Notes under the pieces: model-generated
What the model saw: only the letters and a program-made list of their open reading frames with translations
What the model was told of the DNA's origin: nothing
Databases searched by the model: none
Translations under genes and position numbers: made by a program
Assembly: GCF_036010325.1 (NCBI RefSeq)
Contig: NZ_CP108549.1
Location: 6,510,001 to 6,574,000, forward strand
Length of the DNA: 64,000 bases
Reading direction: 5' to 3'
Source of the DNA: Streptomyces sp. NBC_01210
GTDB lineage: Bacteria; Actinomycetota; Actinomycetes; Streptomycetales; Streptomycetaceae
Part shown: in pieces, positions 47,244 to 57,863 of the stretch
Numbering within the stretch: position 1 is the stretch's first letter
Layout of the letters: every line of letters begins with the position of its first letter

Positions 47244-48404
47244 TCACTTCACCTCCAGCTGGAGGATCTTGTCGTCCCCCGGCTCGGGTGTGCCCCGGGT
47301 GTCCGTCTCGCTGGTGACGAGCCAGACCTTGTTGCCGCCCGCCGACAGAACCGTGCGCAGGCGGCCGTACTTCCCTATGAGGAACGACTGGGGCGCGGCC
47401 GAGGGTTCCGCGCCCGCCAGGGGAATCCGCCAGAGCCGCTCGCCCTTCAGCGACGCCATCCAGATCGACCCTTCGGCGTAGGCAATACCACTCGGCGAGG
47501 CGTCCGCCGTCTTCCACTGGGCCACCGGGTCGACGAAGCCGGGCTTGCCGGCCTTGCCCTCCGCGTCGGGCCAGCCGTAGTTCTTGCCGGGCTCGATCAG
47601 ATTCAGCTCGTCCCAGGTGTCCTGACCGAACTCCGACGCCCACAGCCGCTTGTCGGCGTCCCAGGCAAGGCCCTGCACATTGCGGTGACCGTAGGAGTAG
47701 ACGACGGAGTCGGCCTCCGGATTGCCGTGCACCGGCTGGCCGTCCGGTGTCATCCGCAGGATCTTGCCGCCCAGCGACTTCTTGTCCTGTGCGAGCCCGG
47801 TGTCACCCGTCTCGCCCGTGCCCGCGTAGAGCATCTTGTCCGGGCCGAAAGCGATCCGCCCGCCGTTGTGCCTGACGCCCTTGGGGATGCCTCGCAACAC
47901 CGTGTCCGGCGCGCCCAGTTGCTGCCCGGCCGGCTTCTTCTCGTCGTACAGCACGCGGGCGATGCGGTTGTCCGACTCGGTGGTGAAGTACGCGTACACC
48001 TGATGGTCCGAGGCGAACGACGGTGAGAGGGCCAGGCCCATCAGACCGCCCTCGCCTCCTGGCGCGACCCCCGGCACCGAGCCGATCACGGTCTTCTTTC
48101 CGCTCTCGACGTCGACCCGGCTGATGGTCCCCTCGTCGCGCGACGCGACCAGCAGATCGCCGTCCGGCAGGGCGGCCACACCCCATGGCGATTTCAGCCC
48201 CTCGGTCAGCGTGGACACCACCTTCACCGAGCCCTTCGCGGGCGGCCCCTTGGGACTTGGTGAGCCGCTCGATGCGGAGGGCGCCCCGGTGGCGGACGTC
48301 GACCCCGTCCGGCCGGGGGGTGTCTTGTCCTCACCGGACGAGCATCCGGCCGCGAGGAGAAGCACGGCAGCGGCCAGTGAGGCCGTCACAGCAGGACGTT
48401 GCAC
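47244..48404 (-). CDS. PQQ-type sugar dehydrogenase-like lipoprotein
   Basis: 386 aa, secreted lipoprotein: signal peptide with lipobox LAAGC (Cys 21), then a Ser/Pro/Gly-rich linker (about 30-58) and a six-bladed glucose/sorbosone-dehydrogenase beta-propeller (GLKSPWGVAALPDGDLLVASRDEGTI, GGLMGLALSPSF, VRHNGGRIAFGPDKMLYAGTG, YSYGHRNVQGLAWD). GTG start with AAAGGA 10 nt upstream. Substrate unknown. Two 13-bp direct repeats lie in its upstream region. Confidence 0.88.
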   Translation of the reverse strand: MQRPAVTASLAAAVLLLAAGCSSGEDKTPPGRTGSTSATGAPSASSGSPSPKGPPAKGSVKVVSTLTEGLKSPWGVAALPDGDLLVASRDEGTISRVDVESGKKTVIGSVPGVAPGGEGGLMGLALSPSFASDHQVYAYFTTESDNRIARVLYDEKKPAGQQLGAPDTVLRGIPKGVRHNGGRIAFGPDKMLYAGTGETGDTGLAQDKKSLGGKILRMTPDGQPVHGNPEADSVVYSYGHRNVQGLAWDADKRLWASEFGQDTWDELNLIEPGKNYGWPDAEGKAGKPGFVDPVAQWKTADASPSGIAYAEGSIWMASLKGERLWRIPLAGAEPSAAPQSFLIGKYGRLRTVLSAGGNKVWLVTSETDTRGTPEPGDDKILQLEVK

Positions 48405-48518
48405 AGTTCTGATCCTTTCGACGGCTGCTCGAGCTGTCCGGTCAACGGCTGTCCGAGCTGTCTGTCCGGCCGGCTGCCTGACTACTGTTCTTACACCGCA
48501 GCGGCCGTTCAGGTTCCC

Positions 48519-48583
48519 GATCTTCCGAGAAGAAATTCCGCGAAGAAGTCCCGAGAGCGAATTGCGGCAAGATCTTCCGAGAA
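48519..48583. repeat. Pair of 13-bp direct repeats upstream of the dehydrogenase
   Basis: GATCTTCCGAGAA at 48519-48531 and 48571-48583, start-to-start 52 bp (about five helical turns). They lie in the gap between the dehydrogenase start and the end of the aldo/keto reductase gene. Possible activator or repressor sites. Confidence 0.6.
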
Positions 48584-48600
48584 AACGCAGGTGCGCGCAC

Positions 48601-49599
48601 TCACTCCCAGGAACCCCGCGCCGGCGGCAGCCCCGCGATCTCCGCCAGGTCGTACGCCGTCAGCTCCAGCTCCGCCGCGGTCGCGTTCTGCACCGCCCAC
48701 TCCGCGCGCTTCGCCCCCGGCACCGCCACCACACTCCGCCCCCGTCCCAGCACCCACGCCAGCGCCACCTGCGCCGGAGTCGTCCCCGGACCGTGCCGCT
48801 CCGCGATCCGCCGCAGCCCCGCCACCACCGGCTGGTTCGCCGCCATCATCTCCGCCGTGAACCGCGGATGCCGGGCCCGCACATCATCCGGCTCGAAGCC
48901 CTGCCCCGGCGTCAGCGTCCCCGTCAGAAACCCGTTCCCCAGCGGCATCGCCGCCAGGAACCCCACCCCGCGCGCCTCGCACCACGGCAGCAGTCGCTCC
49001 AGCGCCTCCGGCGACCACACCGACAGCTCGGCCTGCACGGCACTCACCGGGAACACCTGCTGCACCCGTTCCAGCTGCCGGATCGTTCCCTCGTGCAGAT
49101 GCGCTCCGAACCGGCGCGAAGCCCGTGCCCCCACCGCGCACATCCCCAGCGCCCGCACCTTCCCGGCGCTCACCAGCTCTGCCATCGCGCCCCAGGTCTC
49201 CTCGACCGGTACTTCCGGATCCGCCCGGTGCAGTTGATAGAGGTCGATCACATCGGTCTGCAGGCGGCGCAGCGAGGCGTCGCAGGCCCGCTTCACATAC
49301 CCGGGCCGTCCATTGGCGACCACATGCTGTTCGCCGACGAGCAGCCCGACCTTCGTCGAAACGAACGCCTCCGCCCGCCGCTCCTTCAGCACCCTGCCGA
49401 GCAGTAGCTCATTGGTGAAGGGCCCGTACATGTCGGCCGTGTCCAGCAGGCTCGAGCCGATGTCGAGCGCGGCGTGCACCGTACGCAGCGACCGGTCCCC
49501 GCGCTGCTGAGAGCCGCTGTATGCCCAGCTCATCGGCATACAGCCGAGCCCGATCGCACCCGCTACGAGGGCCGCCGCACCGATTGTCCTGCGCTCCAA
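48601..49599 (-). CDS. Aldo/keto reductase
   Basis: 332 aa. Catalytic residues D and Y in LLDTADMYGPFTNELLLG, K in FVSTKVGLLVG and H in LYQLHRADP; TIM-barrel family with RQLERVQQVFPVSAVQAELSVWSP. NADPH-dependent carbonyl reductase, substrate unknown. ATG start. Minus strand, following into the dehydrogenase gene direction but with 196 nt between. Confidence 0.9.
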   Translation of the reverse strand: MERRTIGAAALVAGAIGLGCMPMSWAYSGSQQRGDRSLRTVHAALDIGSSLLDTADMYGPFTNELLLGRVLKERRAEAFVSTKVGLLVGEQHVVANGRPGYVKRACDASLRRLQTDVIDLYQLHRADPEVPVEETWGAMAELVSAGKVRALGMCAVGARASRRFGAHLHEGTIRQLERVQQVFPVSAVQAELSVWSPEALERLLPWCEARGVGFLAAMPLGNGFLTGTLTPGQGFEPDDVRARHPRFTAEMMAANQPVVAGLRRIAERHGPGTTPAQVALAWVLGRGRSVVAVPGAKRAEWAVQNATAAELELTAYDLAEIAGLPPARGSWE

Positions 49600-49674
49600 C
49601 TGCCCGTACCCCTCCCTTGGCCGCTGACCAAACTAACCAATGCGGACCGCGGCACTTCGCATAGCCTCCTGACC

Positions 49675-50625
49675 ATGACTGCAGACGTGTGGCTCCCGAT
49701 TCCGGCCGACGAGTTCGAAGGACTGCCGGCTCCCTCGGAATCGGGCCTCAACTACCTTCACTGGGACGGTGGCCCGGACTTTCCCGCCGATCCCGCCGAC
49801 TGTGTCTTCTACGCCGTCCCGTACATGAAGGGCACCGAGGTCGCGGTCCGTCCGCTGGCCGCGATGACGTCCGTACGCGTCGTCCAGACCCTCTCCGCCG
49901 GGATCGATCATGTGGAGCCCGGACTCGGCTCGCTGCCCGCCGGCGTACGCCTGTGCAATGCCAAGGGCGTCCACGAGGCCTCCACCGCCGAGCTCACCCT
50001 CACCCTGATCCTGGCCTCCCTGCGCGGTGTTCCCGGATTCGTACGCGGCCAGGACAAGGAGGAATGGCGGTCCGGTTTCTATCCTGCGCTCGCCGACAAG
50101 TCGGTGCTCATCGTCGGGTACGGATCGATCGGTGCCGCCATCGAGGACCGGCTCGCACCCTTCGAATGCGCGCGGGTGGCGCGCGTCGCGCGCTCTGCCC
50201 GCGCCACGGAGCGCGGCGAAGTGCGCGCACTCACCGAGCTGCCCACCCTGCTCCCCGAGGCGGACGTCGTGATCCTCTCCACTCCGCTCACCGAGCAGAC
50301 CCGAGGCCTGGTGAATGCCGGTTTCCTGGCCCGGATGAAGGACGGATCGCTGCTGGTGAACGTCGCCCGCGGCCCGGTGGTCGACACCAAGGCGCTGCTC
50401 GCCGAGGTCGAGAGCGGACGCATCACCGCAGCTCTCGACGTCACCGACCCGGAGCCGCTGCCCGCCGGCCACCCGCTCTGGCACGCCCCCGGTGTCCTCA
50501 TCAGCCCCCATGTGGGCGGCTCCACCTCGGCGTTCATGCCGCGCGCCAAGCGGCTGCTCGCCGCGCAACTCACCCGGTTCGCCGCCGGGGAGCCGGTGCA
50601 CAACGTGGTGTTCACGACGCGGTAG
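49675..50625 (+). CDS. D-2-hydroxyacid dehydrogenase
   Basis: 316 aa, NAD-dependent. Rossmann motif VLIVGYGSIGAAIEDRL, catalytic R in NVARGPVVDT, E/D in DVTDPEPLP and H in SPHVGGSTSAF. Similar to phosphoglycerate and glyoxylate reductases. The ATG giving MTADVWLPIPADEFEG was chosen because an upstream frame lies antisense to the AKR gene. TAGCCT 10 nt upstream suggests leaderless transcription. Confidence 0.9.
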   Translation: MTADVWLPIPADEFEGLPAPSESGLNYLHWDGGPDFPADPADCVFYAVPYMKGTEVAVRPLAAMTSVRVVQTLSAGIDHVEPGLGSLPAGVRLCNAKGVHEASTAELTLTLILASLRGVPGFVRGQDKEEWRSGFYPALADKSVLIVGYGSIGAAIEDRLAPFECARVARVARSARATERGEVRALTELPTLLPEADVVILSTPLTEQTRGLVNAGFLARMKDGSLLVNVARGPVVDTKALLAEVESGRITAALDVTDPEPLPAGHPLWHAPGVLISPHVGGSTSAFMPRAKRLLAAQLTRFAAGEPVHNVVFTTR

Positions 50626-51010
50626 TGAACCTCTCGCCCGCGCGCAGCGTGCACTCTATGAAGTCACTCGGATGCGTCGCGTGCCGATACTCCTCGTGAT
50701 CGTCACGGAGAGTAGAGGTGCTATGTCCCTGAGTGACGAGACTGGTGTATCGTCCCGACCGGGGGACTGCACCGGGCAAGGGGCGGTGCTGCAACGCGAC
50801 CTGACTGTCGATCAGACTTCGAGGGGGGCGACGGGCGATGTACGGCCACTGGGCGAACCATCCGACGCGGCGGGGCCGCCGCCGACCACCCTCGCACGCT
50901 GCGAAGCGCAGACCCGATCCGATGACGGTCGCACCGGACGCGGCGCCCCGTAGGACGTCGACTCCCCGTGCGACGCCCCGCAGGACGGCGACGCTCCGCG
51001 GAGCGGCCCG
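50626..51010. other. Leader region before the PAS-GGDEF-EAL gene
   Basis: 385 nt without a gene. TCACGGAGAGTAGA (50703-50716) resembles the BldD box (TNACNCWGNGTNAN) in 7 of 9 fixed positions. Two 30-bp imperfect direct repeats lie at 50941-50970 and 50971-51000 (24 of 30 identical). The rest is GC-rich with no clear promoter. Confidence 0.45.
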
Positions 51011-53827
51011 GTGAGCGCCCTGGGGGCGCTCATGGCCCGGCAGTCGGTCGCGGACGGCGGAGACAGTACGAGGCTGGTCTCCAAGCTTGTCCTGGCAGCC
51101 ATCTGCGCCGGCTACGGCCTCGGTGCCGCCTTCGGCTGGGGCTCGCGCGAACTGGCCCTGATCATGGGCGATTTCGGCTTGAGCGCCGCCGCCCTGATCG
51201 CAGCCGTCTCCTGCTTCCTCTACGCCCGTGCGAGGCACAGCCGTTTCAGGCCCGCGTGGCTGCTGTTCGCGCTCTCCTCGGCCATGGCCGCCGGTGGCAA
51301 CGCGATCTGGGGGTGGTACGAGGTCGCGCTGGGCCGCGAGGTGCCGAGCCCCTGCATCGCCGATCTGTTCTTCCTCTGCTTCGCGCCGCCCGCCATCGTC
51401 GGCCTGCTCGTCCTCGCCAAGCGTCCGGTCACCAGGGCCGGCTGGGTCTGTCTCGCGCTGGACGCCTGGCTGATCGGCGGCTCGCTGCTGACTCTCTCCT
51501 GGAGCCTCGCGCTCGCGCACACCGCGCACGTCCAGGGCGAGAGCGTGGCCCCGGCCGCGCTCGCCCTCGCCTATCCGCTGCTGGACATCGTGCTGGTCAG
51601 CATGGTTCTCGCGCTGCACTTCCGGCGCTCGGCCACCAACCGCTCCGCGATCAACACCGCCATCGCCGCCCTCGCGCTGACCGTCCTGTGCGACGCCCTG
51701 TTCACCTCACCGCTGCTGCGGGAGAGCTATCGCTCGGGCCAGCTCCTCGACGCGGGCTGGTTCTCGGGTTCGCTGCTGCTCGCGTACGCCCCCTGGGGCG
51801 CGCCCCGCACGGTCGAGACCGCGCGGCCCCAGCGTGGGCCACGCCACCCGAGCCGCCCCGTCGCGGGCTCGCTCGCCGCCCTGACGCCGTATCTCGCCGC
51901 CGCCGTCTGCACCCTCGGCATCCTCTACAACGTCATCGAGGGCCGCCGTGTCGACCGGGTCGTCGTCCTCACCGGCTGCACCGTCGTGCTCGCCCTGGTC
52001 GTCCGGCAGGGCATCATGCTTCTCGACAACATCGCCCTCACCCATGAACTGGCGCAGAAGGAGAACCACTTCCGCTCGCTGGTGCAGGGCTCGAGCGACG
52101 TCATCATGATCGCCGCCCCGACCGGGATACTGCGCTATGTCAGCCCCGCCGCCTCCGGCGTCTACGGCCGCGAGGCCGAAGATCTCATCGGCTCCGAACT
52201 CGCATCGCTCATCCACCCCGAAGATCTCGGCCGTGTGGTCCTCGAGGTGCGCCGGTTTCTGGCCGCGGCGCCGACCGAGGAGCCCACCACCCGGATCGAG
52301 TGCCGCTTCAAGTCGGGCACCGGCGACTGGCTCAATGTGGAGTCCACGGTCAACCGCCACCAGGGCGGCCTGATCTTCAACAGCCGCGATGTCACCGAAC
52401 GGGTCCGCCTCCAGGCGCAGTTGCAGCACAACGCCGAGCACGACCCGCTCACCGACCTGCCCAACCGCGCCCTGTTCACGGAGCGGGTCCGCCAGGCCCT
52501 GACCGGCCGCCGCGCCGGCGACCAGGGCACGGCCGTGCTCTTCATCGACCTCGACGGCTTCAAGGGAGTCAATGACCGCCTCGGCCACCAGGCCGGCGAC
52601 GAGCTGCTGATCCAGGCGGCCCGCCGCCTCCAGGACTCGGTACGGGCCGGGGACACCGCGGCCCGCCTCGGTGGCGACGAGTTCGCCGCCCTCATCGTCG
52701 GCGACGGCACCCGCGACCAGTCGGCCCGCGAGTCCCAGGTCCGTGAGATCGCCGACCGGCTGCGGCTCACCCTCTCCCAGCCGTACCTCCTCGACGGCAA
52801 CGACGTACGCGTGGCCGCCTCCATCGGGGTGGCCTTCGCCGAGCCCGCCATCACCCCCACCGACCTGATGCGTAACGCCGACCTCGCCATGTACCGCGCC
52901 AAGGCCGCCGGCAAGGACCGCGTCGAGTTGTACGCACCACAGATGCAGGCCGAGGTGGTGCGCCGTACGGAACTGGACGCCCGGCTCCGCAGCGCCCTGC
53001 ACGAAGGCGAATTCGCGCTGCTCCACCAGCCCGTGGTGAGCCTCGCCACCGGCCGGATCGACGCCGTCGCCGCGCAGGCCCGCTGGCGCTCCGCCCAGGG
53101 CATACTCTTCACTCCGGCCGAATTCCTGCGGGTCGCCGACGACACGGACCGCACCGCCGAGCTCGGCCGCTGGCTGCTCGAGGAGGCCGTGGCACAGGCC
53201 GCGGAGCGCGGCAACCTCGGCCACCGGGTGCCCGTATCGGTCCGTATGTCGGCCCGCCGCCTGCTGGACAAGTCCCTGCCGCTCGGCTCCATCGAGGCCC
53301 TCCTCATCCGGCACGGGCTGCCCTCGGGCGCGCTGGTCATCGAGCTCGCCGACAGCGATCCGCGGATCTCCTTCGACGATCTGGAGCTGCGGCTCGTCTC
53401 GCTGCGCAGACTCGGCGTACGGATCGCGCTGGACGGCTTCGGCAGCGGTTACGCCGCCATCAACGCACTGCGCCGCCTCCCCGTGGATGTACTGAAACTG
53501 GACAGGGGTCTGGTGGAGGGTGTCGTCGAGTCCGCCCGGCTGCACAAGATCACCGCCGGGCTGCTGCGGATCGCCTGCGACCTCGGTATGCAGTCCGTGG
53601 CCGACGGTGTCGACGTGCCGGAGCAGGTGCTGGCACTGCGCGCCATGGGCTGTACGCACGGCCAGGGCATGGCTTTCTCCGGGCCGCTGGACGAGTACCG
53701 GCTGCGCCGCGCGCTGGTGCGAGACGAGTTCCCGGTGCCCGGCGGGATCGCTCTGCCGGCCCTCACGGGTGGCGCGTTCCCTGCACGCAATGGCTCAAAT
53801 AATGAGACGCGTGTCCCACCCACTTGA
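51011..53827 (+). CDS. cdgF: PAS-GGDEF-EAL membrane protein (CdgF-like diguanylate cyclase)
   Basis: 938 aa. About ten hydrophobic segments (residues 18-340), a PAS domain (about 350-460), GGDEF (554-558, intact) with an inhibitory RxxD site five residues before it (RAGD, 545-548), and an EAL domain whose signature is AAQ (687-689). N to R, EITE to ELAD, DD to DG and EGVE to DGVD also changed, so phosphodiesterase activity is not expected; diguanylate cyclase is. GTG start. Position before ilvB matches CdgF (from memory). Confidence 0.9.
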   Translation: MSALGALMARQSVADGGDSTRLVSKLVLAAICAGYGLGAAFGWGSRELALIMGDFGLSAAALIAAVSCFLYARARHSRFRPAWLLFALSSAMAAGGNAIWGWYEVALGREVPSPCIADLFFLCFAPPAIVGLLVLAKRPVTRAGWVCLALDAWLIGGSLLTLSWSLALAHTAHVQGESVAPAALALAYPLLDIVLVSMVLALHFRRSATNRSAINTAIAALALTVLCDALFTSPLLRESYRSGQLLDAGWFSGSLLLAYAPWGAPRTVETARPQRGPRHPSRPVAGSLAALTPYLAAAVCTLGILYNVIEGRRVDRVVVLTGCTVVLALVVRQGIMLLDNIALTHELAQKENHFRSLVQGSSDVIMIAAPTGILRYVSPAASGVYGREAEDLIGSELASLIHPEDLGRVVLEVRRFLAAAPTEEPTTRIECRFKSGTGDWLNVESTVNRHQGGLIFNSRDVTERVRLQAQLQHNAEHDPLTDLPNRALFTERVRQALTGRRAGDQGTAVLFIDLDGFKGVNDRLGHQAGDELLIQAARRLQDSVRAGDTAARLGGDEFAALIVGDGTRDQSARESQVREIADRLRLTLSQPYLLDGNDVRVAASIGVAFAEPAITPTDLMRNADLAMYRAKAAGKDRVELYAPQMQAEVVRRTELDARLRSALHEGEFALLHQPVVSLATGRIDAVAAQARWRSAQGILFTPAEFLRVADDTDRTAELGRWLLEEAVAQAAERGNLGHRVPVSVRMSARRLLDKSLPLGSIEALLIRHGLPSGALVIELADSDPRISFDDLELRLVSLRRLGVRIALDGFGSGYAAINALRRLPVDVLKLDRGLVEGVVESARLHKITAGLLRIACDLGMQSVADGVDVPEQVLALRAMGCTHGQGMAFSGPLDEYRLRRALVRDEFPVPGGIALPALTGGAFPARNGSNNETRVPPT

Positions 53828-53860
53828 CAGTGACAGCACGCCGGGGGGAGGGTCATTGCC

Positions 53861-53902
53861 ATGCGCACCCGAATTCTCGTACTTGGAAAGCGCGTCGGCT
53901 GA
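53861..53902 (+). CDS. ilvB leader peptide (13 aa)
   Basis: [13 protein letters not shown], rich in I, L and V codons, with GGAGGG 8 nt before the ATG. A T-tailed terminator follows 41 nt later. Slow translation of ILVL when branched-chain aminoacyl-tRNA is scarce should favour an antiterminator and let ilvB be transcribed. Confidence 0.8.
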   Translation: MRTRILVLGKRVG

Positions 53903-53942
53903 GCAGAGTCATGAAGGCCCTGCGGACCCCTCCCGACGCGCT

Positions 53943-53976
53943 CCCCTCGCTTGCCTCACGGCACGAGGGGTTTTTT
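53943..53976 (+). terminator. Attenuator terminator before ilvB
   Basis: CCCCTCG..TGCC - TCAC - GGCA.CGAGGGG (stem with a 2-nt bulge, 53943-53970) followed by TTTTTT: an intrinsic terminator in the leader, the regulated stop of the ilv attenuator. Confidence 0.85.
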
Positions 53977-54029
53977 GTTGCACTGGAACCTCTCAAACCC
54001 TCGCAAAAACCCTCAGCTTCGAGAAGAGA

Positions 54030-55898
54030 ATGTCGATGACCGAGCAGGCCACCGGGGCCCACCACCCGCAGCCGCGGGCCCGTAGCGGCGGACCGACGTC
54101 CGCCACCGTTGAGCACGTCACGGGCGCGCAGTCCCTCATCCGTTCTCTCGAGGAAGTGGGGGCCGACACGGTGTTCGGCATCCCCGGCGGTGCCATCCTC
54201 CCCGCGTACGACCCGATGATGGACTCCACCAAGGTCCGTCACATCCTGGTCCGCCACGAGCAGGGCGCGGGCCACGCCGCGACCGGCTACGCCCAGGCCA
54301 CCGGCAAGGTCGGCGTGTGCATGGCCACCTCGGGCCCCGGCGCCACCAACCTGGTCACCCCGATCGCCGACGCCCATATGGACTCCGTCCCGCTGGTCGC
54401 GATCACCGGCCAGGTCTCCTCCAAGGCGATCGGCACCGACGCCTTCCAGGAGGCGGACATCGTCGGCATCACCATGCCGATCACCAAGCACAACTTCCTG
54501 GTCACCAAGGCCGAGGACATCCCGCGGACCATCGCCGAGGCCTTCCACATCGCCTCGACAGGACGCCCCGGACCAGTCCTGGTCGACATCGCCAAGGACG
54601 CCCTCCAGGCGCGGACCACCTTCAGCTGGCCGCCGCAGCAGGACCTGCCCGGCTACCGGCCGGTGACCAAGCCGCACGCCAAGCAGATCCGCGAGGCCGC
54701 CAAGCTGATCACCCAGGCCAGGCGCCCCGTGCTGTACGTCGGCGGCGGCGTCCTGAAGTCACACGCCACCGCCGAGCTGAAGGTCCTCGCAGAGCTCACC
54801 GGCGCCCCCGTCACCACCACCCTGATGGCACTGGGCGCGTTCCCCGACAGCCACCCGCTGCATGTGGGAATGCCGGGCATGCACGGTGCGGTCACCGCCG
54901 TCACCGCGCTGCAGAAGGCCGACCTGATCGTCGCCCTCGGAGCCCGCTTCGACGACCGCGTCACCGGCAAGCTGGACAGCTTCGCCCCGTACGCCAAGAT
55001 CGTCCACGCCGATATCGACCCGGCCGAGATCGGCAAGAACCGCACCGCGGACGTCCCGATCGTCGGCGACGCCCGCGAGGTCATCGCCGACCTGGTGCAG
55101 GCTGTCCAGGCCGAGCACAGCGAGGGCCACGCCGGCGACTACACCGCATGGTGGAACGACCTCAACCGCTGGCGCGAGACCTACCCGCTCGGCTACGACC
55201 AGCCGAACGACGGCAGCCTCTCCCCGCAGCAGGTCATCCAGCGCATCGGCGAGCTCGCCGACCCGGACACCATCTTCGCGGCGGGCGTCGGCCAGCACCA
55301 GATGTGGGCCGCACACTTCATCAACTACGAGCAGCCGGCCACCTGGCTGAACTCCGGCGGTGCCGGGACGATGGGGTACGCGGTCCCGGCCGCGATGGGC
55401 GCCAAGGCCGGTCAGCCGGACCGGATGGTCTGGGCGATCGACGGCGACGGCTGCTTCCAGATGACCAATCAGGAGCTCACCACCTGCGCGCTGAACAACA
55501 TCCCGATCAAGGTCGCGATCATCAACAACGGCGCGCTCGGGATGGTCCGCCAGTGGCAGACCCTCTTCTACAACCAGCGCTACTCCAACACCGTGCTGCA
55601 CTCGGGGCCCGAGGACGGCATCGCGGTGGAGGGCAAGTCCAGCGGCGGCACCCGCGTCCCCGACTTCGTGAAGCTGTCAGAGGCGATGGGCTGCCACGCA
55701 CTGCGCTGCGAGTCCCCGGACGACCTCGACAAGGTCATCGCCGAGGCCAACGCCGTCAACGACCGCCCCGTCGTGATCGACTTCATCGTCCACGAGGACG
55801 CCCAGGTCTGGCCGATGGTCGCCGCAGGCACCTCCAACGACGAGGTCATGGCCGCGCGTGGCGTCCGCCCCGACTTCGGCGACAACGAAGACGACTGA
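54030..55898 (+). CDS. ilvB: Acetolactate synthase, large subunit
   Basis: 622 aa, ThDP enzyme that starts branched-chain amino-acid synthesis (acetolactate, acetohydroxybutyrate). ThDP-activating Glu in [14 protein letters not shown], ThDP/Mg motif [22 protein letters not shown] region [18 protein letters not shown] 54030 chosen (MSMTEQATG), ATG 54036 is also possible; GAGAAGAG lies upstream. First gene of ilvB-ilvN-ilvC. Confidence 0.96.
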   Translation: MSMTEQATGAHHPQPRARSGGPTSATVEHVTGAQSLIRSLEEVGADTVFGIPGGAILPAYDPMMDSTKVRHILVRHEQGAGHAATGYAQATGKVGVCMATSGPGATNLVTPIADAHMDSVPLVAITGQVSSKAIGTDAFQEADIVGITMPITKHNFLVTKAEDIPRTIAEAFHIASTGRPGPVLVDIAKDALQARTTFSWPPQQDLPGYRPVTKPHAKQIREAAKLITQARRPVLYVGGGVLKSHATAELKVLAELTGAPVTTTLMALGAFPDSHPLHVGMPGMHGAVTAVTALQKADLIVALGARFDDRVTGKLDSFAPYAKIVHADIDPAEIGKNRTADVPIVGDAREVIADLVQAVQAEHSEGHAGDYTAWWNDLNRWRETYPLGYDQPNDGSLSPQQVIQRIGELADPDTIFAAGVGQHQMWAAHFINYEQPATWLNSGGAGTMGYAVPAAMGAKAGQPDRMVWAIDGDGCFQMTNQELTTCALNNIPIKVAIINNGALGMVRQWQTLFYNQRYSNTVLHSGPEDGIAVEGKSSGGTRVPDFVKLSEAMGCHALRCESPDDLDKVIAEANAVNDRPVVIDFIVHEDAQVWPMVAAGTSNDEVMAARGVRPDFGDNEDD

Positions 55899-55937
55899 GC
55901 CGAGAGTCCGAGAGAGAAGACCGAGAGAGACCGACAC

Positions 55938-56462
55938 ATGTCCAAGCACACGCTCTCCGTCCTGGTCGAGAACACCCCAGGCATCCTCGCCAGGATCGCC
56001 GCGCTGTTCTCCCGCCGTGGCTTCAACATCGACTCGCTCGCCGTCGGTGTCACCGAGCACCCCGACATCTCCCGCATCACGATCGTGGTCAATGTCGAAG
56101 ACCTGCCGCTGGAACAGGTGACCAAGCAGCTCAACAAGCTGGTCAACGTTCTGAAGATCGTCGAGCTCGAGCCGGGCGCCGCGATCCAGCGCGAGCTCGT
56201 GCTGGTGAAGGTCCGCGCCGACAACGAGACCCGCTCCCAGATCGTGGAGATCGTCCAGCTGTTCCGCGCCAAAACCGTGGACGTCTCGCCGGAGGCGGTG
56301 ACGATCGAGGCCACCGGTTCGAGTGACAAGCTCGAGGCGATGCTCAAGATGCTCGAGCAGTTCGGCATCAAGGAGCTCGTCCAGTCCGGGACGATCGCCA
56401 TAGGGCGCGGCGCGCGGTCCATCACGGACCGATCCCTGCGCGCTCTGGACCGCAGCGCCTGA
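55938..56462 (+). CDS. ilvN: Acetolactate synthase, small subunit
   Basis: 174 aa. ACT domain at the N-terminus (HTLSVLVENTPGILARIAALFSRRGFNIDSLAVG), which binds valine for feedback inhibition, plus a C-terminal ALS-regulatory domain. 39 nt after ilvB, with GAGAGAGAAGACC upstream. Works with IlvB as a complex. Confidence 0.96.
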   Translation: MSKHTLSVLVENTPGILARIAALFSRRGFNIDSLAVGVTEHPDISRITIVVNVEDLPLEQVTKQLNKLVNVLKIVELEPGAAIQRELVLVKVRADNETRSQIVEIVQLFRAKTVDVSPEAVTIEATGSSDKLEAMLKMLEQFGIKELVQSGTIAIGRGARSITDRSLRALDRSA

Positions 56463-57584
<1,122 letters not shown>

Positions 57585-57591
57585 GCCTTGG

Positions 57592-57629
57592 GGCCGGGGG
57601 CCGGGACGAGCGAGTCCCGGCCCCCGGCC
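57592..57629 (+). terminator. Terminator after ilvC
   Basis: GGCCGGGGGCCGGGAC - GAGCGA - GTCCCGGCCCCCGGCC: perfect 16-bp stem, 7 nt after the ilvC stop. No T tract, as is usual in Streptomyces. Confidence 0.8.
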
Positions 57630-57714
57630 GCTCTGTCCGGGCCCCTGCCACTCTGTCCGGCCGAGTTCCAGCGCTTCTCCACTCTGTCCAGCCACGGACG
57701 GGTGATCCTGCCGT

Positions 57715-57750
57715 CAAGGCGCAAGACTCGCCTTGTGGCACCACTACACT
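57715..57750 (+). promoter_or_regulatory. Candidate serA promoter with inverted repeat
   Basis: CAAGAC (57722-57727), 17-nt spacer, TACACT (57745-57750). An inverted repeat CAAGGCG - 7 nt - CGCCTTG (57715-57721, 57729-57735) overlaps the -35 area. The region 57630-57863 also has three CTCTGTCC motifs. Confidence 0.45.
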
Positions 57751-57863
57751 TCTCAACACATACGCGTCAGGCCCACAGTGTCGTGCGTCTTCCACGCGGC
57801 TAGCCCCCTCCACCGCCTGCGGCCGTCGGGACGGCCGTCCGCAATGGACTAGTGAGGACTCAC

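Larger units (their letters stand above)
53828..54029 (+). promoter_or_regulatory. ilvB attenuator leader
   Basis: 202 nt from the end of the GGDEF-EAL gene to ilvB. It holds a leader peptide and a T-tailed terminator. AATAATG near 53794 at the end of the preceding gene could be the -10; TTGACA at 53824 has no matching -10. Confidence 0.6.

Noticed and set aside
53824..53829. TTGACA as -35 of an ilvB promoter
   Set aside because: No -10-like sequence at the right distance; the sequence after it is G-rich.
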